A stretch of 64,000 bases of DNA from Enterobacter sp. R4-368 (lineage in GTDB: Bacteria > Pseudomonadota > Gammaproteobacteria > Enterobacterales > Enterobacteriaceae). The stretch lies in NCBI RefSeq assembly GCF_000410515.1, contig NC_021500.1:3162001-3226000 (forward strand), read 5' to 3'. This document shows, piece after piece, positions 19,448 through 30,736 of this stretch (position 1 is the first letter of the stretch; every line of letters starts with the position of its first letter). A model generated the notes under the pieces. That model was not told the DNA's origin. It searched no databases and saw only the letters and a list, made by a program, of their open reading frames with translations. A program made the translations under genes and the position numbers.

Positions 19448-20716
19448 TTAACCTGAACGACGACGATTACGTGGAGCGCCACCGCTGCGGCGCGGGCCGT
19501 TGCCAGAGCGTGAGCGCGTCAGGCGTTTTGGCGGCGGCAGCTCGGTGAGCAGGGCATCCGGATCGTATTTGCTGACCGGAATCGAGTGCCCGATATAGGT
19601 CTCAATCGCCGGCAGGTTCAATGCGTACTCTTCACAGGCGAGGCTGATTGAGTGACCGCTGGCGCCAGCGCGACCGGTACGACCGATACGGTGAACGTAA
19701 TCTTCACAATCATCCGGCAGGTCATAGTTAAAAACGTGCGTGACCGCAGGAATATGCAGACCACGTGCGGCAACGTCAGTCGCCACCAGAATGTCGAGAT
19801 CGCCACGCGTGAATTCGTCGAGAATACGCAGGCGTTTTTTCTGCGCCACATCACCGGTGAGCAAACCAACACGATGACCATCTGCGGCCAGGCTGCCCCA
19901 GATATCTTCACAGCGGTGTTTGGTATTAGCGAAGATAATGGCGCGATCCGGCCACTCTTCTTCGATCAACGTTTGCAGCAGACGCATTTTCTCGTCGTTG
20001 GACGGGTAGAAAAGCTCTTCTTTAATGCGGTGGCCCGTTTTTTGTTCCGGCTCTACTTCGACGTATTCAGCGTTATTCATCTGCTCAAATGCCAGCTCGC
20101 GCACCCGGTAGGACAGCGTGGCGGAGAAGAGCATGTTCAAACGTGAAGTCACGGGTGGCATGCGGCGGAACAACCAGCGAATATCTTTGATAAAGCCCAG
20201 ATCGTACATACGATCTGCTTCGTCCAGCACCACGACCTGGATCGCGCCCAGGTTAATATGGTTCTGTTTGGTGTAATCGATCATTCGGCCCGTGGTGCCG
20301 ATTAAAATATCGACGCCGCTTTCCAGCACTTTCAGCTGTTTGTCGTAGCCGTCACCGCCGTAAGCCAGACCCAGCTTCAGGCCAGTCGCCTGCGCCAGCG
20401 GTTCTGCATCGGCGTGAATTTGTACCGCCAGTTCACGTGTCGGCGCCATAATAATTGCGCGCGGCTGGTTCACTTTACGGTCTTCGATTGCCGGGTGAGA
20501 GAGAAGATAATGAAACGTTGACGTTAAAAACGCCATCGTTTTGCCGGTACCGGTTTGCGCCTGACCTGCAACATCACGGCCCGCCAGCGTCAGCGGAAGA
20601 GCCAGGGCCTGAATAGGCGTGCAATTATGAAACCCTTTTTTTTCAAGGGCTTCGATCACTTTTGGGTGCAGGGCGAAGTCGGAAAACTTCTGTTCTGTTA
20701 AATGTGTTTTGCTCAT
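19448..20716 (-). CDS. rhlB: DEAD-box RNA helicase RhlB
   Basis: A 422-residue DEAD-box helicase, the RNA-unwinding partner of RNase E and PNPase in the degradosome. Q motif at the N terminus; Walker A AQTGTGKT 53-60; DEAD 165-168; SAT motif in [20 protein letters not shown] motif VI. The C-terminal tail (about 395-422) is basic and rich in Arg, Gly and Ser, as expected for RNA binding. It is divergent from trxA and heads rhlB-gppA. Confidence 0.96.
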   Translation of the reverse strand: MSKTHLTEQKFSDFALHPKVIEALEKKGFHNCTPIQALALPLTLAGRDVAGQAQTGTGKTMAFLTSTFHYLLSHPAIEDRKVNQPRAIIMAPTRELAVQIHADAEPLAQATGLKLGLAYGGDGYDKQLKVLESGVDILIGTTGRMIDYTKQNHINLGAIQVVVLDEADRMYDLGFIKDIRWLFRRMPPVTSRLNMLFSATLSYRVRELAFEQMNNAEYVEVEPEQKTGHRIKEELFYPSNDEKMRLLQTLIEEEWPDRAIIFANTKHRCEDIWGSLAADGHRVGLLTGDVAQKKRLRILDEFTRGDLDILVATDVAARGLHIPAVTHVFNYDLPDDCEDYVHRIGRTGRAGASGHSISLACEEYALNLPAIETYIGHSIPVSKYDPDALLTELPPPKRLTRSRSGNGPRRSGGAPRNRRRSG

Positions 20717-20860
20717 AGTGTGGTAGAATATCAGCTTACTATTGCTTTACGAAAGCGTATCCGGTGAAATAAAGTCAACCTTTAGTTGGTTATTGTGGCA
20801 TCAACACGTTGCTGTTTTAAGCTACACCAACATGCCAGGCTTATTCCTGTGGAGTTATAT

Positions 20861-21190
20861 ATGAGCGATAAAATTATTCACCTGACTGACGATAGTTTTG
20901 ACACGGATGTACTCAAAGCGGACGGGCTTGTGCTCGTTGATTTCTGGGCAGAGTGGTGTGGACCGTGTAAAATGATCGCCCCGATTCTGGATGAAGTCGC
21001 TGATGAGTACGAAGGCAAGCTGACCATTGCGAAGCTGAACATTGACCAGAATCCAGGCACTGCGCCGAAATACGGCATCCGTGGTATCCCGACCCTGCTG
21101 CTGTTTAAAAACGGCGAAGTGGCAGCAACCAAAGTTGGTGCCTTGTCTAAAGGCCAACTGAAAGAGTTCCTGGACGCCAACCTGGCGTAA
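20861..21190 (+). CDS. trxA: Thioredoxin 1 TrxA
   Basis: The 109-residue cytoplasmic dithiol reductant, with active site WCGPC (Cys33 and Cys36) and the cis-proline segment [11 protein letters not shown]. It reduces ribonucleotide reductase, PAPS reductase and others. Start chosen at [12 protein letters not shown] behind GTGGAGTTATAT; an in-frame ATG 25 codons upstream has no such site and matches nothing in the family. Confidence 0.97.
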   Translation: MSDKIIHLTDDSFDTDVLKADGLVLVDFWAEWCGPCKMIAPILDEVADEYEGKLTIAKLNIDQNPGTAPKYGIRGIPTLLLFKNGEVAATKVGALSKGQLKEFLDANLA

Positions 21191-21534
21191 CCCCAGACTC
21201 TGCCGGCGTGCCAGCAGTCCTAATTTTTTTGGATCGCTGGACGCCCGGCTTCAGCCGTGCTAATTTAGTTTTGACTTCGTTTTGAACATACCTTTAGTTG
21301 TTTGAATCTAGCATTACCCCGATACTTCCCGCAGAGCAACACCATCGCGAGTGAAGTCGACAGATTCCGGGCTTATCACTTATTCCGTCTTATCGTTTCA
21401 GTTCTGCGTACTTTCCTATGACCAGGCACCGATCAGACATAAGTTGATGGCCGTTAACAGGCATGGATGACCCTGCCATACCATTCACAACATTAAGTTC
21501 GAGATCTACCCCGAGTTTAAGAACCCACACCATT
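21191..21534 (+). promoter_or_regulatory. rho leader region
   Basis: 344 nt between trxA and rho. In E. coli the long rho leader contains the autogenous Rho-dependent control region and a small frame, rhoL. The 3' half here keeps bases matching rhoL (CGTTTCAGTTCTGCGTAC), but the matching frame has an in-frame TGA at its 5' side and no ATG, so rhoL looks decayed. A hairpin CCAGCAGTCC / GGATCGCTGG (near 21209-21240) surrounds a T run. Rho autocontrol is inferred. Confidence 0.6.
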
Positions 21535-22794
21535 ATGAATCTTACCGAATTAAAGAATACGCCGGTTTCTGAGCTGATCACTCTCGGCGAAAATATGGGG
21601 CTGGAAAACCTGGCCCGTATGCGCAAACAGGACATCATTTTCGCCATCCTGAAGCAGCACGCGAAGAGTGGCGAAGATATCTTTGGCGATGGCGTGCTGG
21701 AGATTCTGCAGGATGGATTTGGTTTCCTCCGCTCCGCAGACAGCTCCTACCTCGCCGGCCCTGACGACATCTACGTATCCCCCAGCCAAATCCGCCGTTT
21801 CAACCTCCGCACTGGTGACACCATTTCAGGTAAGATTCGCCCGCCTAAAGAAGGTGAACGTTACTTTGCATTGCTGAAAGTTAACGAGGTGAACTTCGAT
21901 AAGCCGGAAAACGCGCGCAATAAGATTCTGTTCGAAAACTTAACGCCGCTGCACGCGAACTCTCGTCTGCGTATGGAACGTGGTAATGGCTCGACGGAAG
22001 ACTTAACCGCACGCGTACTGGATCTGGCGTCGCCGATCGGTCGTGGTCAGCGTGGTCTGATTGTTGCACCGCCAAAAGCCGGTAAAACCATGCTGCTGCA
22101 GAACATCGCGCAGAGCATTGCTTACAACCATCCAGACTGTGTGCTGATGGTGCTGTTGATTGACGAACGCCCGGAAGAAGTGACCGAAATGCAACGTCTG
22201 GTTAAAGGTGAAGTGGTTGCTTCCACCTTTGACGAACCGGCTTCCCGCCACGTGCAGGTTGCAGAAATGGTTATCGAGAAGGCCAAGCGCCTGGTCGAGC
22301 ACAAGAAAGACGTTATCATTCTGCTGGACTCCATCACTCGCCTGGCACGTGCTTACAACACCGTTGTTCCGGCTTCCGGCAAGGTGTTGACCGGTGGTGT
22401 CGACGCGAACGCCCTGCATCGCCCGAAACGCTTCTTCGGTGCCGCGCGTAACGTGGAAGAGGGCGGCAGCCTGACCATTATTGCGACCGCGCTGATTGAT
22501 ACCGGTTCGAAAATGGACGAAGTGATTTACGAAGAGTTTAAAGGCACCGGTAACATGGAACTGCACCTCTCGCGTAAAATTGCTGAAAAACGTGTCTTCC
22601 CGGCGATTGATTACAACCGTTCCGGTACGCGTAAAGAAGAGCTGCTCACTACTCAGGAAGAGCTGCAGAAAATGTGGATCCTGCGCAAAATCATTCACCC
22701 GATGGGTGAGATCGACGCGATGGAGTTCCTCATTAACAAGCTGGCAATGACGAAGACGAATGATGAGTTCTTCGACATGATGAAGCGCTCTTAA
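21535..22794 (+). CDS. rho: Transcription termination factor Rho
   Basis: The 419-residue hexameric RNA translocase that ends transcription of untranslated RNA. N-terminal RNA-binding domain (about 1-130, with [13 protein letters not shown] and the [10 protein letters not shown] strand), Walker A APPKAGKT at 178-185, and the C-terminal motor with Q- and R-loops. Identical in length to E. coli. The start at [10 protein letters not shown] is universal in the family; an in-frame ATG 24 codons earlier lies in the leader. Confidence 0.98.
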   Translation: MNLTELKNTPVSELITLGENMGLENLARMRKQDIIFAILKQHAKSGEDIFGDGVLEILQDGFGFLRSADSSYLAGPDDIYVSPSQIRRFNLRTGDTISGKIRPPKEGERYFALLKVNEVNFDKPENARNKILFENLTPLHANSRLRMERGNGSTEDLTARVLDLASPIGRGQRGLIVAPPKAGKTMLLQNIAQSIAYNHPDCVLMVLLIDERPEEVTEMQRLVKGEVVASTFDEPASRHVQVAEMVIEKAKRLVEHKKDVIILLDSITRLARAYNTVVPASGKVLTGGVDANALHRPKRFFGAARNVEEGGSLTIIATALIDTGSKMDEVIYEEFKGTGNMELHLSRKIAEKRVFPAIDYNRSGTRKEELLTTQEELQKMWILRKIIHPMGEIDAMEFLINKLAMTKTNDEFFDMMKRS

Positions 22795-22810
22795 TATAAA
22801 TAAACCTCGG

Positions 22811-22840
22811 AAACGCCACGTTTTTACGTGGCGTTTTTTA
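22811..22840 (+). terminator. rho terminator
   Basis: Stem AAACGCCACG / CGTGGCGTTT with a T-rich TTTTTA loop and T run, 16 nt after the rho stop. Confidence 0.92.
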
Positions 22841-23038
22841 TTTGCGAGCTATACGCTATATGCACCGGGACAGGCTCTGTCCAACGCTGGCCGCTCAAGA
22901 GTGATAGATAAATCTGTTGAATATCTCGTTCGGTTGAAAAACAGACAATAAAGCTTGTAAACGACCTGCTTTCTCATTTTATGGGGCATGGCAACGTCGT
23001 TATACTGCCAGGATTAACATTCGCTGAGAGCATCCACT

Positions 23039-24142
23039 GTGAATTTACTCACTGCGTTTACTGAATTATTCAGTATTTTCTTGTTCACAACCGTCTTTTT
23101 GTTTGTTGCTCGTAAAATGGCAAGACATGTCGGACTGGTGGACAAACCCAACTATCGTAAACGGCATCAGGGATTGATCCCTCTTGTTGGGGGAATCTCA
23201 GTATTCGCAGGGGTCTGCTTTACGTTTGGTATCACGGATTATTACATCCCCCATGCAGCCCTCTACCTCTGTTGTGCCGGTGTTTTGGTTTTTATAGGCG
23301 CGCTGGACGATCGATTCGATATTAGTGTAAAAATTCGTGCTGCTGTCCAGGCGACTATTGCTGTAGTGATGATGGCAGTCGGTAAGCTTTATCTCAGCAG
23401 CCTCGGCTATATTTTTGGTTCATGGGAGATGGTGCTGGGGCCTTTTGGCTACTTACTTACTCTGTTTGCTGTCTGGGCAGCAATTAACGCGTTCAATATG
23501 GTTGACGGCATTGATGGTCTGTTAGGCGGGCTTTCCTGCGTCTCTTTTGCTGCTATCGGCGCGATTTTATTGTTAGATGGGCAGTTTAGCCTCGCAATGT
23601 GGTGCTTTGCCATGATTGCGGCTATTTTGCCTTATATCCTGTTGAATCTGGGCGTGTTGGGGCGACGTTACAAAGTCTTTATGGGAGATGCGGGCAGTAC
23701 GTTGATTGGTTTTACGATCATCTGGATTTTACTGCAAACGACGCAAGGCCCTATCCACTCAATTAGCCCGGTAACCGCGTTATGGATCATTGCCATTCCG
23801 CTGATGGATATGGTAGCGATAATGTTCCGTCGACTACGTAAAGGAATGAGCCCATTTTCACCAGATCGCCAGCATATTCATCATCTGATCATGCGCGCAG
23901 GGTTTACTTCCCGTCAGGCCTTCGTGCTGATAACTCTCGCGGCTTCCCTTTTGGCCAGTATTGGTGTCGTCACGGAGTATCTTCGTTTTATTCCTGAATG
24001 GGTGATGTTGGCATTATTTTTGCTATGCTTCTTTTTGTATGGCTACTGTATTAAGCGCGCATGGAAAGTGGCGCGCTTTATCAAGCGAGTTAAACGCAGA
24101 ATACGCCGTAATAGCGTTTCTAAATCAACACTAACCAAGTAA
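23039..24142 (+). CDS. wecA: UDP-GlcNAc:undecaprenyl-phosphate GlcNAc-1-phosphate transferase WecA
   Basis: A 367-residue inner-membrane enzyme with about 11 helices that makes lipid I of ECA and starts many O antigens. Mg-binding Asp90-Asp91 in ALDDRFD, Asp156 and Asp159 in NMVDGIDG, and the HIHH motif at 279-282 are all present. It starts with GTG, as the family alignment and the lack of a nearer ATG require. It opens the ECA cluster; the 198-nt gap before it holds the promoter and a small GGACAG/CTGTCC hairpin. Confidence 0.96.
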   Translation: MNLLTAFTELFSIFLFTTVFLFVARKMARHVGLVDKPNYRKRHQGLIPLVGGISVFAGVCFTFGITDYYIPHAALYLCCAGVLVFIGALDDRFDISVKIRAAVQATIAVVMMAVGKLYLSSLGYIFGSWEMVLGPFGYLLTLFAVWAAINAFNMVDGIDGLLGGLSCVSFAAIGAILLLDGQFSLAMWCFAMIAAILPYILLNLGVLGRRYKVFMGDAGSTLIGFTIIWILLQTTQGPIHSISPVTALWIIAIPLMDMVAIMFRRLRKGMSPFSPDRQHIHHLIMRAGFTSRQAFVLITLAASLLASIGVVTEYLRFIPEWVMLALFLLCFFLYGYCIKRAWKVARFIKRVKRRIRRNSVSKSTLTK

Positions 24143-24155
24143 ATCCGGGAAAGCG

Positions 24156-25202
24156 ATGATTCAACCAGCGTCAGGAACACCTTCAACGGGTACGGAAAAC
24201 GAACTGGATATCCGGGGTTTATTCCGTACTTTGTGGGCAGGAAAATTATGGATCGCGGGAATAGCACTGCTGTTTGCTTTGCTCGCCTTAGTCTGGACTT
24301 TCTTTGCGACCCAGGAATGGGGAGCCACCGCAGTTACCGACCGCCCCACCGTCAATATGCTGGGAGGTTATTACTCCCAACAACAGTTCCTGCGTAACCT
24401 GGACGACAAAGCTAACCAGACACCAACCGATCAGGTATCGGTAATGGATGAGGCGTACAAAGAGTTTATTATGCAACTCGCCTCGTGGGATACGCGCCGC
24501 GATTTCTGGTCGCAAACGGATTACTACAAACAGCGCCTGGTGGGTAACAGCAAAGCGGATGCGGCGACGCTCGACGAACTCATCAATAACATCCAGTACA
24601 CGCCAGGAGATGTTGTCCGCAACCTTAACGACAACGTTAAGTTAATTGCTGAAACCGCGCCGGATGCCAACAACTTGCTGCGTCAGTATGTCGCGTTTGC
24701 CAGCCAGCGTGCCGCCAGCCATCTTAATGATGAGCTGAAAGGTGCCTGGGCCGCGCGTACCATTCAGATGAAAGCGCAGGTGAAACGTCAGGAAGAAGTG
24801 GCAAAGGCTATTTATAACCGCCGTCTGCATAATGTCCAGCAAGCGCTAAAAATCGCCGAACAGCACAATATCTCTCGTAACGAAACAGAGGTTCCACCGG
24901 ACGAATTGCCGGATTCAGAACTGTTTATGCTGGGTCGCCCAATGCTGCAAGCGCGGCTGGAAAATCTGCAAGCGGTAGGGCCGCAGTTCGATCTGGACTA
25001 TGATCAAAACCGGGCAATGCTGAATACGCTTAACGTCGGTCCGACACTTGATCCCCGTTTTCAGACATATCGTTATTTGCGTACGCCGGAAGAACCGGTA
25101 AAACGCGACAGCCCGCGTCGTGCTTTCCTGATGATCATGTGGGGAATTGTCGGTGCGCTAATCGGGTCGGGTATTGCATTAACGCGCCGCCGTTCGAACT
25201 AA
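24156..25202 (+). CDS. wzzE: ECA polysaccharide chain-length regulator WzzE
   Basis: A 348-residue polysaccharide co-polymerase (PCP1). One membrane helix near 33-52 and one near 325-342 flank a large periplasmic helical domain; the second helix has the proline/glycine-rich pattern usual in Wzz. It sets the ECA repeat number with WzyE and the formation of cyclic ECA. It begins 13 nt after wecA. Confidence 0.95.
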   Translation: MIQPASGTPSTGTENELDIRGLFRTLWAGKLWIAGIALLFALLALVWTFFATQEWGATAVTDRPTVNMLGGYYSQQQFLRNLDDKANQTPTDQVSVMDEAYKEFIMQLASWDTRRDFWSQTDYYKQRLVGNSKADAATLDELINNIQYTPGDVVRNLNDNVKLIAETAPDANNLLRQYVAFASQRAASHLNDELKGAWAARTIQMKAQVKRQEEVAKAIYNRRLHNVQQALKIAEQHNISRNETEVPPDELPDSELFMLGRPMLQARLENLQAVGPQFDLDYDQNRAMLNTLNVGPTLDPRFQTYRYLRTPEEPVKRDSPRRAFLMIMWGIVGALIGSGIALTRRRSN

Positions 25203-25257
25203 ACGCCGTCCGAGATGAAGGCATGATGCCTTCATCCTCTAATCGAAGAGAATCGTT

Positions 25258-26388
25258 GTGAAAGTACTTACCGTATTTGGCACGAGGCCAGAAGCCATCA
25301 AAATGGCTCCGCTGGTACATGCGCTGGCAAAGGATCCAGACTTTGAAGCAAGAGTTTGCGTCACTGCGCAGCATCGGGAGATGCTTGATCAGGTGTTAAC
25401 GCTCTTCTCGATTGTTCCGGATTACGATCTAAACATTATGCGGCCAGGGCAAGGGCTTACGGAGATTACCTGCGGCATTCTTGAAGGATTAAAGCCAATC
25501 CTTGAGTCCTTCCGCCCCGATGTGGTGCTGGTGCATGGCGACACGACAACGACGATTGCGGCGAGCCTTGCCGCATTTTATCAGCGTATTCCTGTCGGGC
25601 ATGTTGAAGCGGGCCTGCGTACTGGCGATCTCTCTTCGCCATGGCCAGAAGAGGCAAACCGTACATTGACCGGCCACCTGGCGATGTATCATTTTGCGCC
25701 GACGGAAAACTCCCGCCGCAATTTACGCCGTGAGAATGTTGCGGATAACCGCATTTTTGTTACCGGCAACACCGTTATTGATGCGCTTTTCTGGGTGCGC
25801 GACAGCGTGATGAACAACCCTTCGCGCTACGAGGCGCTGGCGGCGCGTTATCCGTTCCTTAATAGAGATAAGAAACTCATTCTTGTCACCGGACATCGCC
25901 GCGAGAGTTTTGGTCGTGGTTTTGAACAAATTTGCCATGCGCTGGCGGATATTGCCGCGCAACATGATGATGTGCAAATTGTCTATCCGGTCCATCTGAA
26001 CCCCAATGTCAGCGAGCCAGTAAACCGAATTCTTGGTCACGTCGATAACGTTACCCTGATAGAACCCCAGGATTACCTGCCGTTTTTGTGGTTGATGAAT
26101 CATGCCTGGCTGATCCTGACGGACTCGGGTGGCATACAGGAAGAAGCGCCTTCGCTCGGCAAGCCGGTGCTGGTGATGCGAGATACCACCGAACGCCCGG
26201 AAGCCGTCGATGCGGGCACGGTTAAACTGGTTGGCACGGATCGCCAGCGCATTGTGGAAGAGGTCTCGCGCCTGCTTCATGACAACGATGCCTGGCAGGC
26301 GATGAGCCGCGCGCACAACCCTTATGGTGACGGGCTGGCCTGTGGCCGCATTTTGCACGCACTTAAAAATAATCAGGTAACACTATGA
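25258..26388 (+). CDS. wecB: UDP-GlcNAc 2-epimerase WecB
   Basis: A 376-residue non-hydrolysing epimerase that makes UDP-ManNAc for ECA. Conserved elements: [10 protein letters not shown] at the N terminus, [27 protein letters not shown] and the [17 protein letters not shown] loop that binds the nucleotide and allosteric UDP-GlcNAc. It begins with GTG at the E. coli position; GAAGAGAA lies upstream. The stop overlaps the wecC start by four bases. Confidence 0.96.
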   Translation: MKVLTVFGTRPEAIKMAPLVHALAKDPDFEARVCVTAQHREMLDQVLTLFSIVPDYDLNIMRPGQGLTEITCGILEGLKPILESFRPDVVLVHGDTTTTIAASLAAFYQRIPVGHVEAGLRTGDLSSPWPEEANRTLTGHLAMYHFAPTENSRRNLRRENVADNRIFVTGNTVIDALFWVRDSVMNNPSRYEALAARYPFLNRDKKLILVTGHRRESFGRGFEQICHALADIAAQHDDVQIVYPVHLNPNVSEPVNRILGHVDNVTLIEPQDYLPFLWLMNHAWLILTDSGGIQEEAPSLGKPVLVMRDTTERPEAVDAGTVKLVGTDRQRIVEEVSRLLHDNDAWQAMSRAHNPYGDGLACGRILHALKNNQVTL

Positions 26389-27647
26389 GCTTTAAAACCA
26401 TTTCCGTTATTGGCCTGGGCTATATTGGTCTGCCTACCGCAGCAGCGTTTGCGTCACGGCAGAAGCAGGTTGTTGGTGTCGATATCAACGCCCATGCGGT
26501 GGAAACCATTAACCGTGGCGAAATCCATATCGTCGAGCCGGAACTGGGAAATGTAGTGAAATCGGCGGTAAACGGCGGTTATCTTCGCGCGAGCACCACA
26601 CCTGTCGTCGCGGATGCTTACTTGATCGCCGTGCCAACGCCGTTTAAAGGCGAGCACGAGCCGGATATGGCCTATGTTGAGGCGGCGGCTAAATCCATCG
26701 CGCCAGTGCTCGGCAAAGGCGCGTTAGTGATCCTTGAGTCGACCTCACCGGTAGGAGCAACAGAACAGATGGCGCAGTGGCTTGCCGAAGCGCGCCCGGA
26801 TCTCACTTTCCCGCAGCAGGCGGGTGAAAACGCCGACATTAATATCGCCTACTGCCCGGAGCGCGTGCTGCCGGGGCAAGTGATGGTTGAGCTGATTAAA
26901 AATGACCGCGTGATTGGCGGGATGACGCCGGTTTGTTCGGCGCGTGCCAGCGAGCTGTACAAAATTTTCCTTGAAGGCGAATGCGTGGTGACCAACTCGC
27001 GCACCGCTGAAATGTGCAAACTTACCGAAAACAGTTTCCGCGATGTCAACATTGCGTTTGCCAACGAACTGTCGCTGATTTGCGCCGATCAGGGGATCAA
27101 CGTTTGGGAGTTGATTCGCCTGGCGAACCGCCATCCGCGCGTCAATATTCTCCAGCCGGGTCCGGGCGTTGGCGGACACTGTATCGCCGTTGATCCGTGG
27201 TTTATTGTCGCGCAAAATCCGCAGCAGTCGCGGCTTATCCGCACTGCGCGTGAAGTTAACGACTATAAGCCGCACTGGGTGTTGAATCAGGTTAAGGCGA
27301 TGGTTGCTGATTGTCTGACGACCAGCGGCAAGCGCGCCAGTGAAATCAAAATCGCCTGTTTCGGGCTGGCCTTTAAGCCCAATATTGATGATTTGCGTGA
27401 AAGCCCGGCAATGGAAATTGCCCTCGATATCGCACAGTGGCACAGCGGTGAAACGCTGGTGGTGGAACCGAATATTCATCAACTGCCGGCTAAATTCGCC
27501 GGACACGCCACGCTGGTAAATACCCATGATGCGCTGGCGCAGGCTGATGTGCTGGTGATGCTGGTTGATCATAACGAGTTTAAAGCGGTGGAGAGCACCA
27601 GCATTGGCCAGCAGTTCGTTGTTGATACCAAAGGTGTCTGGCGCTAA
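26385..27647 (+). CDS. wecC: UDP-ManNAc 6-dehydrogenase WecC
   Basis: A 420-residue UDP-sugar dehydrogenase that oxidises UDP-ManNAc twice to UDP-ManNAcA. N-terminal Rossmann motif [10 protein letters not shown], conserved ESTSPVG, and the catalytic cysteine at 266 in [10 protein letters not shown]. The C-terminal UDP-binding domain holds [17 protein letters not shown]. The next gene is wecD, 24 nt on; E. coli has rffG and rffH in this gap. Confidence 0.96.
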   Translation: MSFKTISVIGLGYIGLPTAAAFASRQKQVVGVDINAHAVETINRGEIHIVEPELGNVVKSAVNGGYLRASTTPVVADAYLIAVPTPFKGEHEPDMAYVEAAAKSIAPVLGKGALVILESTSPVGATEQMAQWLAEARPDLTFPQQAGENADINIAYCPERVLPGQVMVELIKNDRVIGGMTPVCSARASELYKIFLEGECVVTNSRTAEMCKLTENSFRDVNIAFANELSLICADQGINVWELIRLANRHPRVNILQPGPGVGGHCIAVDPWFIVAQNPQQSRLIRTAREVNDYKPHWVLNQVKAMVADCLTTSGKRASEIKIACFGLAFKPNIDDLRESPAMEIALDIAQWHSGETLVVEPNIHQLPAKFAGHATLVNTHDALAQADVLVMLVDHNEFKAVESTSIGQQFVVDTKGVWR

Positions 27648-27671
27648 GCGAGCGTGCATAAAGGAAACAGC

Positions 27672-28349
27672 ATGAATATTCACGGTACGGTAGAAGAGCT
27701 GACCTGGGAAAGTCGCTTTTTTAGCTTGCGTAGCGCGATTTTTCGCCTGCAACCCTCTGCTCCTGCGCTGACCCGCGCGGATTTGGCTAATTGGGAGCGT
27801 GTGCAGGTGAAACTGCCGGCATCGCAGCCCGGGATGCTGGATGCGTTGCAGCAGCTCGGTTTTCAACTGGTTGAAGGCGAGATCGACCTCTCGCTGGTGG
27901 TAGAGGAACAGGGCGTCGATCCGGCGGCTGAAGTGGCAACACTTGCGGATATCCCTGTGCTACGCCAGATGGCAGCCGAAATCTTTGTGCAGAGCCGGTT
28001 CCGCGCGCCCTGGTATCCAGCAGAGGCGAGCGGGCGTTTTTATGCGCAATGGATTGAAAACGCGGTAAAAGGCGAGTTTGACCATCAATGCCTGGTCTTC
28101 CGTAATGTGCATGGCGCTATCGCGGGCTTTGTCTCGCTGCGCCAGCTCAACGAACAGGAAGCCCGTATTGGTCTGCTGGCCGGGCGCGGTATGGGCGAAA
28201 AATTAATGCAGGCGGCGTGCCACTGGGCGCGCCAGCGCGAGCTAAAACGTGTGCGGGTAGCGACTCAGCTTGGGAACACTGCCGCACTTAAACGCTATAT
28301 TCAGAGCGGGGCGAATATTGAAAGCACCGCCTTGTGGCTATACAGGTGA
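27672..28349 (+). CDS. wecD: dTDP-4-amino-4,6-dideoxygalactose acetyltransferase WecD
   Basis: A 225-residue GNAT acetyltransferase that makes dTDP-Fuc4NAc with acetyl-CoA. The acetyl-CoA loop is GRGMGEKLM near 173-181, followed by a helix and the [19 protein letters not shown]-terminal segment typical of WecD. Start chosen at [10 protein letters not shown], with AAGGAAA eight bases before it; an ATG six codons earlier has no good site. Its substrate needs dTDP-glucose enzymes (RffH/RffG or RmlA/RmlB), which are not in this cluster. Confidence 0.92.
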   Translation: MNIHGTVEELTWESRFFSLRSAIFRLQPSAPALTRADLANWERVQVKLPASQPGMLDALQQLGFQLVEGEIDLSLVVEEQGVDPAAEVATLADIPVLRQMAAEIFVQSRFRAPWYPAEASGRFYAQWIENAVKGEFDHQCLVFRNVHGAIAGFVSLRQLNEQEARIGLLAGRGMGEKLMQAACHWARQRELKRVRVATQLGNTAALKRYIQSGANIESTALWLYR

Positions 28350-28353
28350 CTCT

Positions 28354-29484
28354 ATGATCCCCTTTAACGCTCCACCAGTGGTGGGAACGGAACTCGACTA
28401 CATGCAGTCGGCGATGGGTAGCGGTAAGTTGTGCGGCGATGGCGGTTTTACCCGCCGCTGTCAGCAGTGGATGGAGCAGCGTTTTCACAGCGCGAAAGTC
28501 TTGCTGACGCCTTCCTGCACTGCCTCGCTGGAGATGGCCGCGCTGCTGCTGGATATCCAGCCTGGCGATGAAGTGATCATGCCGAGCTACACTTTCGTTT
28601 CGACCGCCAATGCGTTTGTACTACGCGGTGCGAAAATCGTCTTTGTTGATATCCGCCCGGATACCATGAACATTGATGAAACGCTGATCGAAGCCGCCAT
28701 CACCGAAAATACTCGTGCCATTGTGCCGGTGCATTATGCGGGTGTCGCCTGCGAAATGGATACCATTATGGCGATTGCCAAACACCATAATTTGTACGTG
28801 GTGGAAGATGCCGCACAGGGCGTGATGTCGACCTATAAAGGGCGGGCGCTGGGTACCATCGGCCATATTGGTTGCTTTAGTTTCCATGAAACCAAAAACT
28901 ACACCGCCGGCGGCGAAGGCGGTGCGACGCTGATTAACGATCGCGCGCTGGTAGAGCGGGCAGAGGTTATTCGTGAGAAAGGCACTAACCGCAGCCAGTT
29001 TTTCCGTGGGCAGGTGGATAAATACACCTGGCGGGATATCGGTTCCAGCTATCTGATGGCGGATCTCCAGGCGGCCTATTTATGGGCGCAACTGGAAGCG
29101 GCAGAACGCATCAACCAGCAGCGCCTGGCGCTGTGGCAAACCTATTACGACGCGTTAAAACCGCTGGCGCGCGCGGGTCGCATTGAGCTGCCCTCGATCC
29201 CTGCGGAGTGCAGCCATAATGCGCATATGTTTTATATCAAGCTGCGCGATGAAGCCGACCGCAGTGCGCTGATTGCCTTCCTGAAAGAAGCGGAAATCCT
29301 CGCGGTGTTCCACTATATCCCGCTGCATGCTTCACCAGCCGGTGAAAAATTCGGCGAATTCCACGGCGAAGATCGTTACACCACACAAGAAAGTGAGCGT
29401 TTGCTTCGTCTGCCGCTGTTCTACAACCTGGCACCGGTTAATCAGCGCACCGTTATCAACACGCTTCTGAGCTACTTCAACTGA
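28354..29484 (+). CDS. wecE: dTDP-4-oxo-6-deoxyglucose transaminase WecE
   Basis: A 376-residue PLP enzyme of the DegT/DnrJ/EryC1 family that aminates dTDP-4-oxo-6-deoxy-glucose, giving the WecD substrate. The PLP lysine is Lys181 in FHETKNYTAGGEGGA; EDAAQG holds the ring-binding aspartate. The ATG at 28354 gives the E. coli length; a longer frame would overlap wecD deeply. It lies four bases after wecD. Confidence 0.95.
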   Translation: MIPFNAPPVVGTELDYMQSAMGSGKLCGDGGFTRRCQQWMEQRFHSAKVLLTPSCTASLEMAALLLDIQPGDEVIMPSYTFVSTANAFVLRGAKIVFVDIRPDTMNIDETLIEAAITENTRAIVPVHYAGVACEMDTIMAIAKHHNLYVVEDAAQGVMSTYKGRALGTIGHIGCFSFHETKNYTAGGEGGATLINDRALVERAEVIREKGTNRSQFFRGQVDKYTWRDIGSSYLMADLQAAYLWAQLEAAERINQQRLALWQTYYDALKPLARAGRIELPSIPAECSHNAHMFYIKLRDEADRSALIAFLKEAEILAVFHYIPLHASPAGEKFGEFHGEDRYTTQESERLLRLPLFYNLAPVNQRTVINTLLSYFN

Positions 29485-29485
29485 C

Positions 29486-30736
29486 ATGTCGCTGGCAAAA
29501 GCATCGATATGGACGGCCGCCAGCACGCTGGTCAAGATTGGCGCGGGCTTGCTGGTGGTCAAATTGCTTGCGGTGGCGTTTGGCCCGTCAGGTGTCGGGC
29601 AGGCGGGGAATTTCCGCCAGCTTATCACCGTGCTGGGTGTACTGGCAGGCGCCGGGATTTTTAACGGCGTAACGAAATTTGTCGCGCAATACCATGACGA
29701 TCCTGCCCGTTTGCGCGTTGCTGTGGGCACGTCGTCCGCGATGGTGCTGGGCTTTTCGACGCTGCTGGCGCTGATTTTCCTGCTGGCGGCAGCACCCATC
29801 AGCCTGGGGTTATTCGGGCATAAAGATTATCAGGGGCTGGTGCGTCTGGTGGCGCTGGTGCAGATGGGCATTGCATGGGCCAACCTGCTGCTGGCGGTGA
29901 TGAAAGGGTTTCGCGACGCAGCAAGTAACGCACTCTCTCTGATTATCGGTAGCGTGATCGGCGTACTGGCGTGGTTTCTCTGCTTCAAACTGGGCGGCTA
30001 TCAGGGCGCATTGCTGGGAATGGCGCTGGTTCCGGCGCTGGTGGTTATCCCGGCAATGTTCATGCTGATGCGGCGTGGCAGTGTTCCGCTGGCGTACTTT
30101 GCGCCGAAATGGGACAACGGATTAGCGGGACAGTTAAGCAAATTTACGCTAATGGCGCTGATCACCTCGGCGACCATGCCGCTCGCTTACGTGATGATGC
30201 GAAACCAACTGGCGGCACATTACAGCTGGGATGACGTGGGGATCTGGCAAGGGGTCAGCAGTATCTCCGATGCTTATCTGCAATTTATCACCGCCTCGTT
30301 CAGCGTTTATCTGTTGCCAACATTGTCCAGATTGACCACAAAAGCAGAGATCTCGCGTGAAATCGTGAAATCGCTGCGTTTTGTATTACCGGCAGTAGCG
30401 GCAGTAAGCCTTTGCGTCTGGTTGCTACGCGATGTGGCGATTTGGCTGCTGTTTTCCGACAAATTCACGGCGATGCGCGATCTGTTCGCCTGGCAGCTGG
30501 TCGGGGATGTATTGAAAGTGGGCGCTTACGTATTTGGTTATTTGGTTATCGCCAAAGCGTCGCTGCGCTTTTATATTCTGGCGGAAGTGAGCCAGTTCGC
30601 GCTGTTAACACTCTTTTCGCGCGTGCTTATCCCGGCGCATGGCGCTATCGGCGCGGCGCAGGCCTATATGGCGACCTACATTTGTTATTTTGCCGCTTGT
30701 TGCGGCGCTTTTTTGATTTGGCGTAAGAAGGCATGA
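29486..30736 (+). CDS. wzxE: ECA lipid III flippase WzxE
   Basis: A 416-residue integral membrane protein of the MOP/MATE-like flippase family with about 12 helices, basic loops and no large domain. It moves undecaprenyl-PP-linked ECA trisaccharide to the periplasmic face. The start lies one base after the wecE stop and the end overlaps wecF by four bases, giving a tightly coupled cluster. Confidence 0.95.
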   Translation: MSLAKASIWTAASTLVKIGAGLLVVKLLAVAFGPSGVGQAGNFRQLITVLGVLAGAGIFNGVTKFVAQYHDDPARLRVAVGTSSAMVLGFSTLLALIFLLAAAPISLGLFGHKDYQGLVRLVALVQMGIAWANLLLAVMKGFRDAASNALSLIIGSVIGVLAWFLCFKLGGYQGALLGMALVPALVVIPAMFMLMRRGSVPLAYFAPKWDNGLAGQLSKFTLMALITSATMPLAYVMMRNQLAAHYSWDDVGIWQGVSSISDAYLQFITASFSVYLLPTLSRLTTKAEISREIVKSLRFVLPAVAAVSLCVWLLRDVAIWLLFSDKFTAMRDLFAWQLVGDVLKVGAYVFGYLVIAKASLRFYILAEVSQFALLTLFSRVLIPAHGAIGAAQAYMATYICYFAACCGAFLIWRKKA

